Positions 52,001 through 61,761 of a DNA stretch of 64,000 bases are shown here, piece after piece. Below the pieces are notes generated by a model. That model saw only the letters and a program-made list of their open reading frames with translations. It did not search any database and was not told the DNA's origin. Each line of letters begins with the position of its first letter. Positions within the stretch are counted from its first letter, which is position 1. The stretch comes from Bolinopsis microptera (Eukaryota > Ctenophora > Tentaculata > Lobata > Bolinopsidae), in the NCBI RefSeq assembly GCF_026151205.1, contig NC_087083.1, positions 4,320,460 to 4,384,459 of the forward strand, given 5' to 3'. The position numbers were made by a program, and so were the translations under genes.

Positions 52001-52048
52001 CCTAATCAACTCTCCGCTGCTAGCAGCAGTGCTACAGCCTACATCTGA
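49040..52048 (+). CDS. LINE B first ORF: AlkB-like domain plus two SAP-like motifs
   Basis: 1002 codons open. The first in-frame ATG is at 49079. Residues 1-250 contain two or three hydrophobic stretches (e.g. FVCFALLVSAPMYLLAYIVF). Residues 330-470 are acidic and Ser-rich. About 519-735 look like an AlkB 2OG-oxygenase fold: REFCLFSSRYYP, NSCVVEKIRMNEH, then PSDLDSYAEDNSVMVILCLG at the HxD site, HGGAVFLSKDALKRYQV at the distal site, and YRLIFFR at the 2OG-binding arginines. The metal His residues are replaced (Pro641, Val705). Asp643, Arg724 and Arg729 remain. SAP-like helices follow at 826-860 (MKLKDVKEELTACNQENNGV) and about 953-990. A role in binding nucleic acid is likely, while catalysis is unlikely. 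It overlaps the next ORF by 20 nt in another frame. Confidence 0.75.
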   Translation: MQATSTLVTTFALMAMVASQGPTLTPTPSLDNNINQTTNPKQVMRTPISECLSDPLSLFSYKYNVTVHFETTLRDEHFTACFHFLDFVCFALLVSAPMYLLAYIVFLLGHSSLKWTLSATKRMFLNYLSILRQSYHLNSINQWCNERFCFMMFVFLKFRPLLLSHLVPILVDYSLFYLDDIFLNQYDMLHDPNNSYFLHITCLNTDLVTIYRHLLTTLLKSFLKCQLVKPSAHPRQLWIAIFDHRRQVKSDQYSITNSNNRCARGEQSDLDSSSELHARAKQLKTNVCKPVYSASVPSPFVLSLPRSFPRFSIPLRKSFASSSTVCFLVPGGKSRADREGSGGSTPINKNDSRESTSQDVKNGNGSGNSIYNGGQDSSSSGPQDKGDSDDDDDNPNKSGSESFKDTSFSTDHDNKDEESEASDPASKESESSIPSTETPEEELPSLNQDKNNFLTSTLSCPGKLNFGPEESEEDLRRRLTPTDDHLNFCDEITSVRRLNTLPIITGLNDPVIRMRNLSSSPGYTSVSPGADSAELCRDIFHCKSLFPTEPANILYWSTDSEVSFRKYGIHQREFCLFSSRYYPCNSWDTYDAKEFKEVPILLQCMNQIISDHRIDGNPSLNSCVVEKIRMNEHTPESTVFPSDLDSYAEDNSVMVILCLGQQNAIDVIPKSNSGSLHGKVDAGRLSPDHGGAVFLSKDALKRYQVRSGVGLSNSLNNDARPSYRLIFFRSKIDTDGTLLWDSTDIPNESIRSSRFCNTLSYRMGQVHIYQQILDKLTPADFTLILDAMDQSTSSSDSLNDMKTRTETLLADPYSPPSYAAVSVIVTKMKLKDVKEELTACNQENNGVVALLRQRLCRYLTRDSDQSCDKSGEFLYSPEPPLSETAPVPNSVVSPTEFCFTSSLPNAKDFLRSKPDKHSSTQQASKTKRKRQQADTKTDLSFQGLETYIKSLESATENELTKELGFLKLSSEGSSKIRKKRITQHLKNPNQLSAASSSATAYI

Positions 52049-53248
52049 GCAACTCAACGATGTGCAGAATAGACTGGAAGTGATGGAAAGATCCAATGTG
52101 TCAATCAGCTCTATTCTTACTGAAATAAAAAATGAGATGAAAGAGCTCAAGCTTACGATAACAGAAAAGACCTCTGGAGCCAAATCGACTGGAGACTGTC
52201 AAATAGCAAGAAATTGTTCAAGTGGCACTGATCTCCTTAAAAGCCTGACAAAAGCTACCCAAGACACCAGTCTGCTCCTCGAAAAATCAGAAAAAGGTCT
52301 AAAAGGGCTGACACAAACCCTAAAAGACACTATGACTGTAAAGAAAGATCTGGATGTCTGGCGTCAGAGCGTTTTCAAAAGGGAAGAGAGTGACAAAATC
52401 AACGAAATCCATAACATCATTTCGACCCCTCATTTTCAAGAAATCCTCAGTATCAGCCAGCTAGACCCAGGTGCAAATGCTAGCCAAGACCATGTGAGAC
52501 ATATCCCCAGGTCTCCGGCTGACACGAGGACCAACAGGGACACCCCTGGGCTATCACCAAATCAGGGACAACCCTCCTACAGGAGAGAGGGTATAGAACC
52601 CAGACTGAGAGACAACAGAACAGGTGTCTTCCGGGCAGAAAGACCAAAAAGAGCAAGTAACCGGCCTGTTCCAAGCCAAAAGAAAATAGTTCTCCTCTGT
52701 GACTCAACCATGAGAAGCTTTAAACCTGAAGAGTTTCCGAAAAGATACAATGTCTCTGTAATTTACAAACGGAGCCTGAAAGACCTTCACTCAAGTCTCG
52801 AATCAACGGTCGAACAGATTCCAATCTCAACCCAGATGCAGTGTACGCTCACCTTGGTACTCAGGACATCATAGATGGTACCGAGCCTGACTCCGTGGTG
52901 GGATCACTAATAAAGTCTACCGAAAAGATACTTAGACAGACTTCGCAACACTGCCAACTATTCATCTCGCATCCCTTTCTCCGCGACCATCCTGGAGAGG
53001 AATGGAGTAAGAGTAGTCGACTCATCACTGAAGCAATCAGAAATCTTAAAGGTGACAGTGAGAAAGCTGATTTCTGGATGAGATCAAGGGAAAACAGAAA
53101 CAACAACTTCTACCAGGGGGGATCAGATATCCCACACGACTATTTGTTTGTCCCAGATCAACCTCATCTGAATGACAGAGGTATCAGAGTAATCATGGGC
53201 AACTTCAAGACAAGCCTCAGCAGTACATTTAGCAGAGACCGCTCCTGA
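52029..53248 (+). CDS. LINE B ORF1: coiled coil and SGNH esterase (one frameshift)
   Basis: Starts in the +1 frame at the end of the previous ORF with no ATG (GTG at 52029). It may be made by frameshifting or reinitiation. A coiled coil (LNDVQNRLEVMERSNVSISS, EIKNEMKELKLTI) is followed by a linker and an SGNH hydrolase domain. Block I is VLLCDSTMRSF (Ser at about 226). After a single-base frameshift near 52820 come block III YAHLGTQDII and block V DQPHLNDRG with the catalytic Asp and His. The full S-D-H set is present across the break. Esterase domains are known in CR1 ORF1 proteins. Ends at TGA 53246-53248. Confidence 0.85.
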
Positions 53249-53261
53249 GTACTAGTCTTTC

Positions 53262-53325
53262 ATTCTCAGCATATCTAGTCCCCTCCCTCCTTTTCTCCTT
53301 CTCCTCTTGCCTCTCTCATCCTTTA
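53262..53325 (+). other. Pyrimidine-rich spacer between LINE B ORFs
   Basis: ctccctccttttctccttct-type tract just before the ORF2 start. A similar tract follows ORF2 (56966-57045). Confidence 0.6.
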
Positions 53326-53338
53326 TACAAGTTGACTG

Positions 53339-56300
53339 ATGAACTTTGTCAACGGTATAATTTCCTGGAATGTTGCAAACATTCATGGTTTGCTCGGAAA
53401 CAAAATCGAGGATCCCGATTTTGTAAAAATCATCAGTCCGAATGATATTATCTGCCTTCAAGAGACCGGATGCGAAGTGTCACTGAAAGGATACAAATCC
53501 TATAGTGACATCCGAAAATCTGGTAAAGGTGGAGGAGTAACTACTCTGGTTAGGAACACTATCCTGGAATATTGCTCTCTGGAGAAATTCACACTTACTG
53601 CGGACCACTCAATGAACATTGTAATTGTTAAAGTTACTGATCCCTACACCAATATCAACACCTTTGTTCTCAATAGCTACATACCACCTACAAACAGCAA
53701 ATTGAAAAACCGCTCTAACTGCTCCGAAGCAAATTTTGATGCCCTCCAGGAAAAAATAAGCAACATCAAGGATAACTCCAGTAATGAGCTCATACTTCTT
53801 GGAGACCTTAATGCCAGAATAGGGGCATCTCCTGAATTTCAGATATATGACAGAGCGGATGAATTCGAGCTCTTTCCAGAAACTGGCAGGCCCTCCGACT
53901 TCATGGTTATACCAGATGTGGCACCTATATCTCAAAATAGGAACAGCCAGGACAAAATCACCAATAGACATAAAAATCTTTTGCTTGACCTTTGTGGATC
54001 GCAAAACCTCTTGATCCTTAATGGACGTACCATTGGTGACTCTGCTGGAAAATACACATGCTTCAAATGGAACGGAAACAGCGTGGTGGACTACTTTATT
54101 GCATCAGCATCCTTTCTTCACCGTGTCAAGTCCCTCTCAGTGGGCGAGCATACTTTGTTCTCCGACCACAATCCTGTTCTACTCAGTCTCTGGCATGGAC
54201 ACGGAGCCCCTCAAAGGAATAGTCGAGCTCCCAATAGCAATTATCAGGAAGGTCCTTTTCGTTACCGGATCACAGAAAACAGTCTAGTCAACTTCACACA
54301 CTCCTTTGAACAGCCTGAGTTCATCCAAAGAATCTCCCAGCTAACCAAAGATGCCGAATCCGCCCCAAAAACCCATGAGGCAGTCGAAGCACTGAATAGG
54401 CACATTACAGAACTTATAAATGATGCCGCTAAAAATGAGCTTGAAATCTCTAAACAGACCCAGAATCCAAAACCCAAGTTCGATTCATGGTTTGACGGCA
54501 AGTGTCACACCGCACGACGCCTCTTCAAGCGGTCAATAAAGATTGTCGATAATAACCCTGACAATCAAAGGATCAAAGCTCGACACCGTGCTAACTGCAG
54601 AGGATATCGAAAGATTGTCAATAAGAAACGGGATGACTTCTTCAATAGTCTTAACAAAAAGATTAAAAACGGTAAAACCATATCCTGGAGAGACTTCAAA
54701 AAGCTTAAGAGCTACAAGAAGGAAGAAGTCCAAACTGACTCAGAGCAACTTAAAACCTTCCATCAGTTCTACGCTGAGCTCTACTCTGACACTCATCCAA
54801 CTGTAGACTCTCTCACCAAAAGAGCTCTCCTCGAAGAAGCCAACACCCTAGCCGAGGGATCTGCCCCCAATGAGTCGCTGAACAGCGCATTTACACTGGG
54901 TGAGCTGAACGCTGCACTAGGCAAACTAAAATCCGGCAAAGCATCTGCTTTTGACCACATAAGCAATGAAATGCTCAAGGGTTTGAACGTGAAAATGAGG
55001 TCCCTCCTCCTCAAACTCTTCAATCTGTGCCTTGAGACAGGAACCTACCTCTGGAGCAAAAGTGTGATCACACCGATTCACAAAAAAGGGTGCATCAGGA
55101 ACCCTGACAACTATAGAGCAATAGCAGTATGTAGCTGTATTGGGAAACTGCTCTCCACGATGCTGCTATCTCGGCTTGTCACTCACCGCCAAATCTCTCA
55201 TCCTGATCCACCTAATCAAGCAGGCTTTACCAAAGGAAGTCAATGTAATGACCATATTTTTACGCTGATGTCCACAATCGAAAAATACAAGAAAGTGAAA
55301 AGTAAAATATATGCAGTGTTTATTGATCTCCGAAAAGCGTTTGATCTAGTGTGCAGACAAGCCCTCCTGTTCAAACTAGCCTGCTATGGCGTCAATGGCG
55401 GCTACTACGACATCATCAAAGACATGTACAGTAAATCAGAGGGTCATATCAAGATGAATGGTAAAATCAGTGAAGCATTCAAGATCCTCAAAGGGACTGA
55501 ACAAGGACATCCACTCAGCCCCGAGTTTTTCAAAGTCTACTTTAAAAAGCTTTCTGACCTCCTCAATGAAGCCGTTGTGAACTGCCCAACTCTCGCTGGT
55601 ATCTCAGTGACTCACCTAGCGTGGGCTGACGATCTAGTAATCCTCGCCCTAGATCCTGAATCACTCCAAAAGTTGCTTTCGATCATTGGGGACTACTGTA
55701 TCGAATGGGGTCTGGAAATCAACATCTCCAAAACCAAATTCATGGTCTTCAACGGTAAAGGACCAGACATTCCAAACTGGCGTCCGTCCATTCATGACAG
55801 AGATATAGAGTTGGTCTCCAGCTACTGCTATCTTGGAATCATTATAAGCAGCACAGGGAAATTTCGGCAGGCAACTGACTCTCTCTACCGTAAGGGACTC
55901 GGAGCTTACTTTAGCTTGAGAAGCACCATAGACCGGAGATACATTGACGCATCATGCCTTAACAAACTATTTGACACCCTTGTCAAGCCTATTCTACTAT
56001 ACGGTTGTCAAGTTTGGGCCCCGGTTCTACCCACCGTCAGTAAGGTCCTCTCTTGCTTCAGCAAGTTTCACAACCTTGATCATGCAGTCTCCCACATCGC
56101 AAAACAGAAACTGGAGCAAGTGCACCTACGTCACCTCAAATACTTTCTTGGTATTAACAGAAGGGCAGTCAATGCTACAGCCTGGGGAGAAACTGGCTCA
56201 TACCCAATTATAATTGAGATGTTGAAACTGAGTACTAAATACTTCAAAAGAGTTATGAGCCTTCCCTCAACACAACTGGTCAAAGCTGCAATGACTGAGC

Positions 56301-56965
56301 AGATTAACCTCAAATTGTCATGGTTTGTAGGCATCGAATCAGTGATCAAGTCATTCAACAACATCGACCTTCCTGACAGGAATTCATCATCGTTGCTCAA
56401 CGCAACCTTCCTCGCGGACTCCTGCAGCCCTGAATTGATGACAGAGAACCTGCGAAAACTATTCCGTGATTCCTGGGGTTCTCTTGTGAAAGATTCTAGA
56501 AAGCTATCATTCTACAGTGAAGTCAAAAAAGAATTTGGATGGGAGCCATATCTAAACCACGCTAGGTCTTTCCAGGACAGAAGGGCAACCACACAGATTC
56601 GGTCCAGTTCTCATCACCTTAGAATTGAAAGGGGGAGGTACGACAAAACTCCACTTGATGAAAGGACCTGTAACTATTGCGAGCTGAACACCAACCAGCT
56701 AATCATCGAAGACGAGAATCATATGCTCCATTCCTGCCCCCTAGGGAAAGTTCCTAGGGACAGATTTCAAAGCCTCAGTGGAAATCTAGTCAGCATTGAC
56801 GGAAATGGTAGCTTCAATTTTGCCTCCACGTTCATCTCGCAACCCGATTGCATGGACAAACTCAGCGATGAGGACGTAAGTTTGATCAAAATCTCGACCA
56901 GCACCATTAATGAAATCTACAGACTAACCCTCAACTTCAAAGAAAGTCTAAATGTAGATAACTAG
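53339..56965 (+). CDS. LINE B ORF2: APE endonuclease and reverse transcriptase
   Basis: 1208 codons, intact, from ATG 53339 to TAG 56963-56965. The APE-type endonuclease that nicks target DNA shows SWNVANIHG (about 9), CLQETG (about 41), LLGDLNARIG (about 155) and SDHNPVLLS (about 275). The RT for target-primed synthesis has NPDNYRAIAVCSCIGK (about 588), AVFIDLRKAFD (about 660), GTEQGHPLSPEFF (about 719) and LAWADDLVILA (about 762, WADD). The C-terminal CNYC ... ENHMLHSC (about 1111-1133) forms a CCHC-type finger. There is no RNase H. Length and order are typical for CR1-like elements. Confidence 0.95.
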   Translation: MNFVNGIISWNVANIHGLLGNKIEDPDFVKIISPNDIICLQETGCEVSLKGYKSYSDIRKSGKGGGVTTLVRNTILEYCSLEKFTLTADHSMNIVIVKVTDPYTNINTFVLNSYIPPTNSKLKNRSNCSEANFDALQEKISNIKDNSSNELILLGDLNARIGASPEFQIYDRADEFELFPETGRPSDFMVIPDVAPISQNRNSQDKITNRHKNLLLDLCGSQNLLILNGRTIGDSAGKYTCFKWNGNSVVDYFIASASFLHRVKSLSVGEHTLFSDHNPVLLSLWHGHGAPQRNSRAPNSNYQEGPFRYRITENSLVNFTHSFEQPEFIQRISQLTKDAESAPKTHEAVEALNRHITELINDAAKNELEISKQTQNPKPKFDSWFDGKCHTARRLFKRSIKIVDNNPDNQRIKARHRANCRGYRKIVNKKRDDFFNSLNKKIKNGKTISWRDFKKLKSYKKEEVQTDSEQLKTFHQFYAELYSDTHPTVDSLTKRALLEEANTLAEGSAPNESLNSAFTLGELNAALGKLKSGKASAFDHISNEMLKGLNVKMRSLLLKLFNLCLETGTYLWSKSVITPIHKKGCIRNPDNYRAIAVCSCIGKLLSTMLLSRLVTHRQISHPDPPNQAGFTKGSQCNDHIFTLMSTIEKYKKVKSKIYAVFIDLRKAFDLVCRQALLFKLACYGVNGGYYDIIKDMYSKSEGHIKMNGKISEAFKILKGTEQGHPLSPEFFKVYFKKLSDLLNEAVVNCPTLAGISVTHLAWADDLVILALDPESLQKLLSIIGDYCIEWGLEINISKTKFMVFNGKGPDIPNWRPSIHDRDIELVSSYCYLGIIISSTGKFRQATDSLYRKGLGAYFSLRSTIDRRYIDASCLNKLFDTLVKPILLYGCQVWAPVLPTVSKVLSCFSKFHNLDHAVSHIAKQKLEQVHLRHLKYFLGINRRAVNATAWGETGSYPIIIEMLKLSTKYFKRVMSLPSTQLVKAAMTEQINLKLSWFVGIESVIKSFNNIDLPDRNSSSLLNATFLADSCSPELMTENLRKLFRDSWGSLVKDSRKLSFYSEVKKEFGWEPYLNHARSFQDRRATTQIRSSSHHLRIERGRYDKTPLDERTCNYCELNTNQLIIEDENHMLHSCPLGKVPRDRFQSLSGNLVSIDGNGSFNFASTFISQPDCMDKLSDEDVSLIKISTSTINEIYRLTLNFKESLNVDN

Positions 56966-57740
56966 CTTCCTCTTTCAGTCCTTCCTTTCTTCCTTTCTTT
57001 CCTTTTTTCCCTTTTTCTTTCCCTTTTTTTTCTTTTCCAGCTTTGGATCTGTGACGGATGTGATGAATTTCTTGCGGTCACTTTTATCCCTACATGGGCT
57101 CCCGGCCGTGCGTCCATGTAGGAGCCGTGGGGCCTTCCGAGTGATAGGGTTACAGTGACTGTTAGTAGGGAAAGTATGAAGGCTATATCAGTAGACACAA
57201 TTACCGAACGCAGGGCATTGGCTCGACCTCCAAGACAGGGTATCCGTGAGGACCCTGGTCGTAATCAGCTCTGCACTGCTCCAGTGTATCCTGATGCCTG
57301 AAATCTCGGACACTGCCTACGTACGGGGTAGACAGCCACTGATGATTTTGTCTGTGAGTTTTTCATCACTTCCTGACATTTGTCAGACCTCAGCTGGATC
57401 CTTCCTGTTTAGCTTTTTCTGAGCTTCCCGCTCGACCTCCTTCTTCGATCATCATCATCAGTTAGAGCTGCCGTGCTCTCGAACTTTCCCTTCACACTCC
57501 ACCACGGCACCTCCTTTGAGGCCTCTTGCCAGGTAACACCAGCTCTCAGACATAGGCAAGCTTACCGCGCACGGCGTTTTTTTCTTTTTTGTTTCGTCCT
57601 TTCCGTGTGTGCCGTTTTGTGCCACCCTCTCTGCTGTTCCTGCGCTTGCGCTCATTCGCTCTTCAATGAGCTGTTCATTTGACAGAGTTACTGGCTGGCA
57701 CCCAAAAATCTTCTCACTCACAATCACCATCAATAAAATT
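56966..57740 (+). other. LINE B 3' region
   Basis: Pyrimidine tract to about 57045, then GC-balanced sequence without a frame. A clear terminal repeat was not found, so the end is approximate. Confidence 0.45.
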
Positions 57741-57907
57741 CAAAATTATGCAATCAATCACTATGCATCCACGATCATATGATCAAAACACAAAACTTTG
57801 TAATATACTGTTTCTGTTTGAGATTTGAATAACGTTACTGTAATGTTTCAAATTATATTTTAAATGTTCAAAAAATGTACACTATATTATTACATATAAA
57901 GATATAA

Positions 57908-58076
57908 GGCCTGATCAAATAGCTTGAGCTCTGGTGACGTCACAAAATATCCTAGTCGGTATACGACACCTTACGAATGTGATCGCGTGCCCGAGGGTTT
58001 ACGAATCAAGGTAACGTGATAGGATTAGCGGTCACGTGATAGGACCGAATGTCAGCTATCCCTTATATGGCACAGT
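57908..58076 (-). repeat. CACGTG-rich dispersed repeat, inverted partner at 46040-46212
   Basis: Read on the minus strand it matches the partner (gggataactg-like end, cctatcacgtgaccgctaat). It ends 310 bp before the receptor start codon and might act as its promoter DNA. Confidence 0.85.
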
Positions 58077-58151
58077 AGGGCGCACCGTTTGGCGGTTGGG
58101 GTCCGGGACCCCCTCAAAAGTTCGGTCACTGGTCCTAGTTTGTTGGTCAAC

Positions 58152-58214
58152 CATGCTATCTCGAAATCAAGTTTCACAAAAAATACCCATTGCCCCCCCC
58201 CCCCCCTTAAGGTG
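58152..58214 (-). repeat. C-run repeat, inverted partner at 42686-42749
   Basis: tcgaaatcaagtttcacaaa followed by aaatacccattg, a C run of about 14-15, and ttaaggtgtt. Confidence 0.85.
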
Positions 58215-58388
58215 TTTGGAAATACTGGGGGTGATGTGTGATTCTATCTGTCTGAGGTTGTATATTCTCTTACTTTGTGCGTACTTGAGGCGGTAGTGGC
58301 CATAAACAGTTGTGGCCATAAACGGTGTTTGAACAAATTTACAAACACCTTTTAATCCCATCTTAATTAACATATTATCTATGCAGCT

Positions 58389-61300
58389 ATGAAACTTGCA
58401 ATATTACTGATCCTGTTGAAACTTGGTAAATCAGATACAGCGACATCGATTTATAGTACCACAAGCTCATTAGAAATGACAGATCCTTGGTCATGGTCCG
58501 AAGGTAATTATAACTTATATAGAGTTGAGTAGTTATATCATTACGTGTAAAAATTAAAATCGACCTATATCAGTTTAAAGATAGTAATTTTTGTTTTAAG
58601 TAAATGAATAAAAAGCTTAGCTTGTTGCACATTGCTCATGAAAATACTTTGCAGAATTGTGCAGTTTTCAAGAAGACAGAGGATTCTTGAAACAGGTATG
58701 TACGAACCAGAGGAAAAATCAATACACGCCCTATAATAAGTGCCACAACACAGAGGAGTATTATTGGACGAACTACTGGAAAGAAGTGACAGCTTTATGT
58801 TCAGATGATCCACACTATTATCAGGCTTGTGGTGATGCCAGTGTCACTGTAAATAATATTGACGTAAAAAATGGCAACATGCTTTGTGGAGGATTTATCT
58901 GTAAGCGTTCGTGGGACATCGTGAACTCAGTACATTATAATAAATTTATTTGTAACGGTGAACATGACTGTGCTAATACAGATTTAGATGAGGAGGGATG
59001 CAGCGAACTGATAACTATGCCGAGTGGGAAAAAGGTAGCGTCAAATCTAATCTGTAATGATAATTGTGATTATTTCTACTGTGAGGACGAGGCTACCTGT
59101 AACGGATACAGATACGGTATGTATTGTGACGATAAGTATACACCAGGAATAGTAAAGTACATACCACCATACATAATATGTGATGGAAATAAAGACTGTG
59201 TTAACGGAGAGGACGAAGCTAAGTGTACCGTTACTAATGAAACACAGTATACTTGTGAACATTGGAATACTGGACGTACAGTACCAGTACACAACTTTAC
59301 AAGATGTGCAGTGTTAAATTACCAGTTAATGGGTCATTTAAACTTTCGTGGCGATTACTGCAGCAGCAGTGATTATGCTTCATTTCACACAAACTGTACA
59401 GATCCCGCCAAAGTAGGGGTAAGATGTCTTGTTAACGGATACTTGTCCTCTGTATCAAAATATATGATCTGCATTGGTAAAAAGGCAATATGTGACGATA
59501 ACTTTGAGAACCAGTGCATACAAGCCTCTAGTCAGTGTACTGTTCACAGGCACTTAATGTGTGATGGTCAACCAGACTGCAATGATAAAAGTGATGAAAC
59601 TGATCGTATCTGCATCACCATGACACTGGTAAAGTGTGAAAGACGTGGCGGCCAGAAAGGGGAACTCCCAATACCTCTAGCTTGGTTAAGAGATGGGTTT
59701 AAGGACTGTTTGAGTGAAATCGACGAAGATGACAGTTGGCCTACTTGTGGGAGCACCAAATCATTAAGATATGTTATCAGCAAAGACACGTCGTGTGAAA
59801 ATGTGTACCTTTGTCCATGGGGTGATCCTGGATATGTGGAATTCAGTGAACTATGTGATGGAGTTGAAACATGTGGAAATGAAAACAAGATCTGCTCTGA
59901 GTCCCGCAAACAACCGAAACTGTCCACAACTGTTTTAACAACTGACAAAAGCCTGATAAAGCATTTATCATACTGCATAAAGGGGATAAAAAACACTCAA
60001 AACTTCAAAAATCATTGCTTCACGATTAGCACGTTTATATTTTCAAATGAAAACGTTTACGGAGGAACCAATACAACAGTTATAATGCCAAATGTTACTC
60101 AAAATTGTGACCACATGTTTGGAGAACAATATTTGTACACTAGTTGTGCAGAAAAGTGTGTCAACTCTTCCTGTCCACTGAGAAATATTCCTAGATATGA
60201 GGCGTGTCCAGGACAATATCATAAAAGAATAGGGACGATAGCCAATAACGAATTCCTAACATTTGTCACAAAATCATATGGGAATATTTATACGAATAGA
60301 TATTTCGTCTGTGACAATAATATCACTTGCATTGATTATTCCCAAGTATGCAATCTCATCGATGATTGCGGGGATGGTTCGGATGAAGACAGCTGCACAA
60401 ATAATTTCAAATGTAACGGTAGGTACATACCGGTGACAAAGAAATGTGACGGATCATTTGACTGCCTGGATTTAACAGACGAATGCAATAATCAGTGTTC
60501 TAGAGAAATTCTAGAAGGGAATGCTCTCAAATTTTCATCATGGATTATAGGATTTCTAGCCGTCCTGGCTAATTTTATCATCATATCCAAAAATACTGGA
60601 ACCTTAAAGAACTGTAGAACTACCGTAGCTCTGTTTAATAAGTCCCTCATCATGATGATATCGTTTGGAGACCTTTTAGTTGGTATCTACTTATTGGTCA
60701 TATCAATTTATGATGGTGTAATCTTCAAGGAAGAATATTGTACCCAACAGATCGGATGGATTACCAGCATCCAATGTTCAACTATTGGAGTTCTTGGCAC
60801 CATAGGATCTCAAGTCTCGCTTTTTGCTATGTGTGCATTGAGCCTCACCCGAATTTACGGAATACACAACCCCATGAGAATTCCGGGAGAAGTTACATTG
60901 GTAAAATCACTCCAAGTTGCAGGAGGTGTTTTAATGATGACGTTGGCGTCCATTGTCATTGCTGTAATCCCAATTATTTCCAAATTCGAGGATTTCTTTG
61001 TCAATGGAGTGAAGTATGCAGAAGAGATAAAGGTATTTATTGGAACAATGAACAAGCAGACACTATTTGCTGTCTTTCAAGGATACTTTGGTAGAATGAA
61101 GGAAACAACACTAAGCTGGCGTATGATCAACAAAATGATGTCCGAGATGTATTCTCACGATAATGGTTATGAAGACTACACGAAAAACATCCAAAAGGTG
61201 GATTTCTATGGAAACGATGGTGTTTGCCTCTTCAAATATTTTGTCAAAGAAAATGATCCACAGAGGCACTTGGTATGGGCAATTCTTGCCCTGAACTTTG

Positions 61301-61761
61301 TGTGCTTCTTTTTCATTACAGCCTCATACTTGATCATTGGCATCATATCTCGCAAATCTTCTAAAAGTTTGACACAGTCAGGAGGGAACCAACAGATTTC
61401 ACAACGCAATAGGAAAATGAACTTAAGAATCGCCATCATTATCATTACAGATTTCCTTTGCTGGGTACCCTTCATAGTGATATGTGTTCTACATTCCCTT
61501 GAGGTTCTAGATGCAACACCATGGTATGGCCTGTTTTCCATGATTGTTTTACCGATCAACTCCGTCATAAACCCACTAATCTATGATAAAACTGTAACAA
61601 ACCTTATAAGCTTACCTATCCAAAGACTCGGAATCCTAATCACTGGTTCAAGAATTTACCGAGAGTTAAGGCTAAGATTACAACGATCATCACCAGTTGA
61701 GACCATTGAGATGAATTGTGTGGCAGTACAAGACGGAGAAGTTCCAGGCAGAGATGACTGA
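58389..61761 (+). CDS. LDLa-repeat 7TM receptor (GRL101-like), two exons, 1073 aa
   Basis: A plasma-membrane receptor with a large Cys-rich ectodomain and a rhodopsin-type 7TM domain. Exon 1 is 58389-58503: ATG with signal peptide MKLAILLILLKLGKSDTATS, donor ggtaat. Exon 2 is 58655-61761 after the ttgcag acceptor. The phases join exactly (intron 151 bp). The ectodomain has many LDL-receptor class A-like modules (e.g. ICDGNKDCVNGEDEAKC, LMCDGQPDCNDKSDETDRIC, DDCGDGSDEDSC, CDGSFDCLDLTDEC). No leucine-rich repeats are seen, unlike GRL101 or relaxin receptors. 7TM motifs: LTRIYGIHNPMRIP after TM3 (Arg kept, DRY changed), CWVPF in TM6 and NPLIYD in TM7. The second extracellular loop is about 95 residues. 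The ligand is unknown. A polyadenylation signal aataaa lies at about 61924. Confidence 0.93.

Larger units (their letters stand above)
49040..57740 (+). mobile_element. LINE B: CR1-type retrotransposon with AlkB-like, SAP and esterase domains
   Basis: Three successive ORFs (49040-52048, 52029-53248, 53339-56965) followed by a pyrimidine-rich 3' region. The esterase-bearing ORF1 and the APE-RT ORF2 place it with CR1-like LINEs. The 5' limit is uncertain, since the first ORF is open from 49040 without a clear leader, and the 3' limit near 57740 is approximate. Two very long intact ORFs suggest recent activity. Confidence 0.88.
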
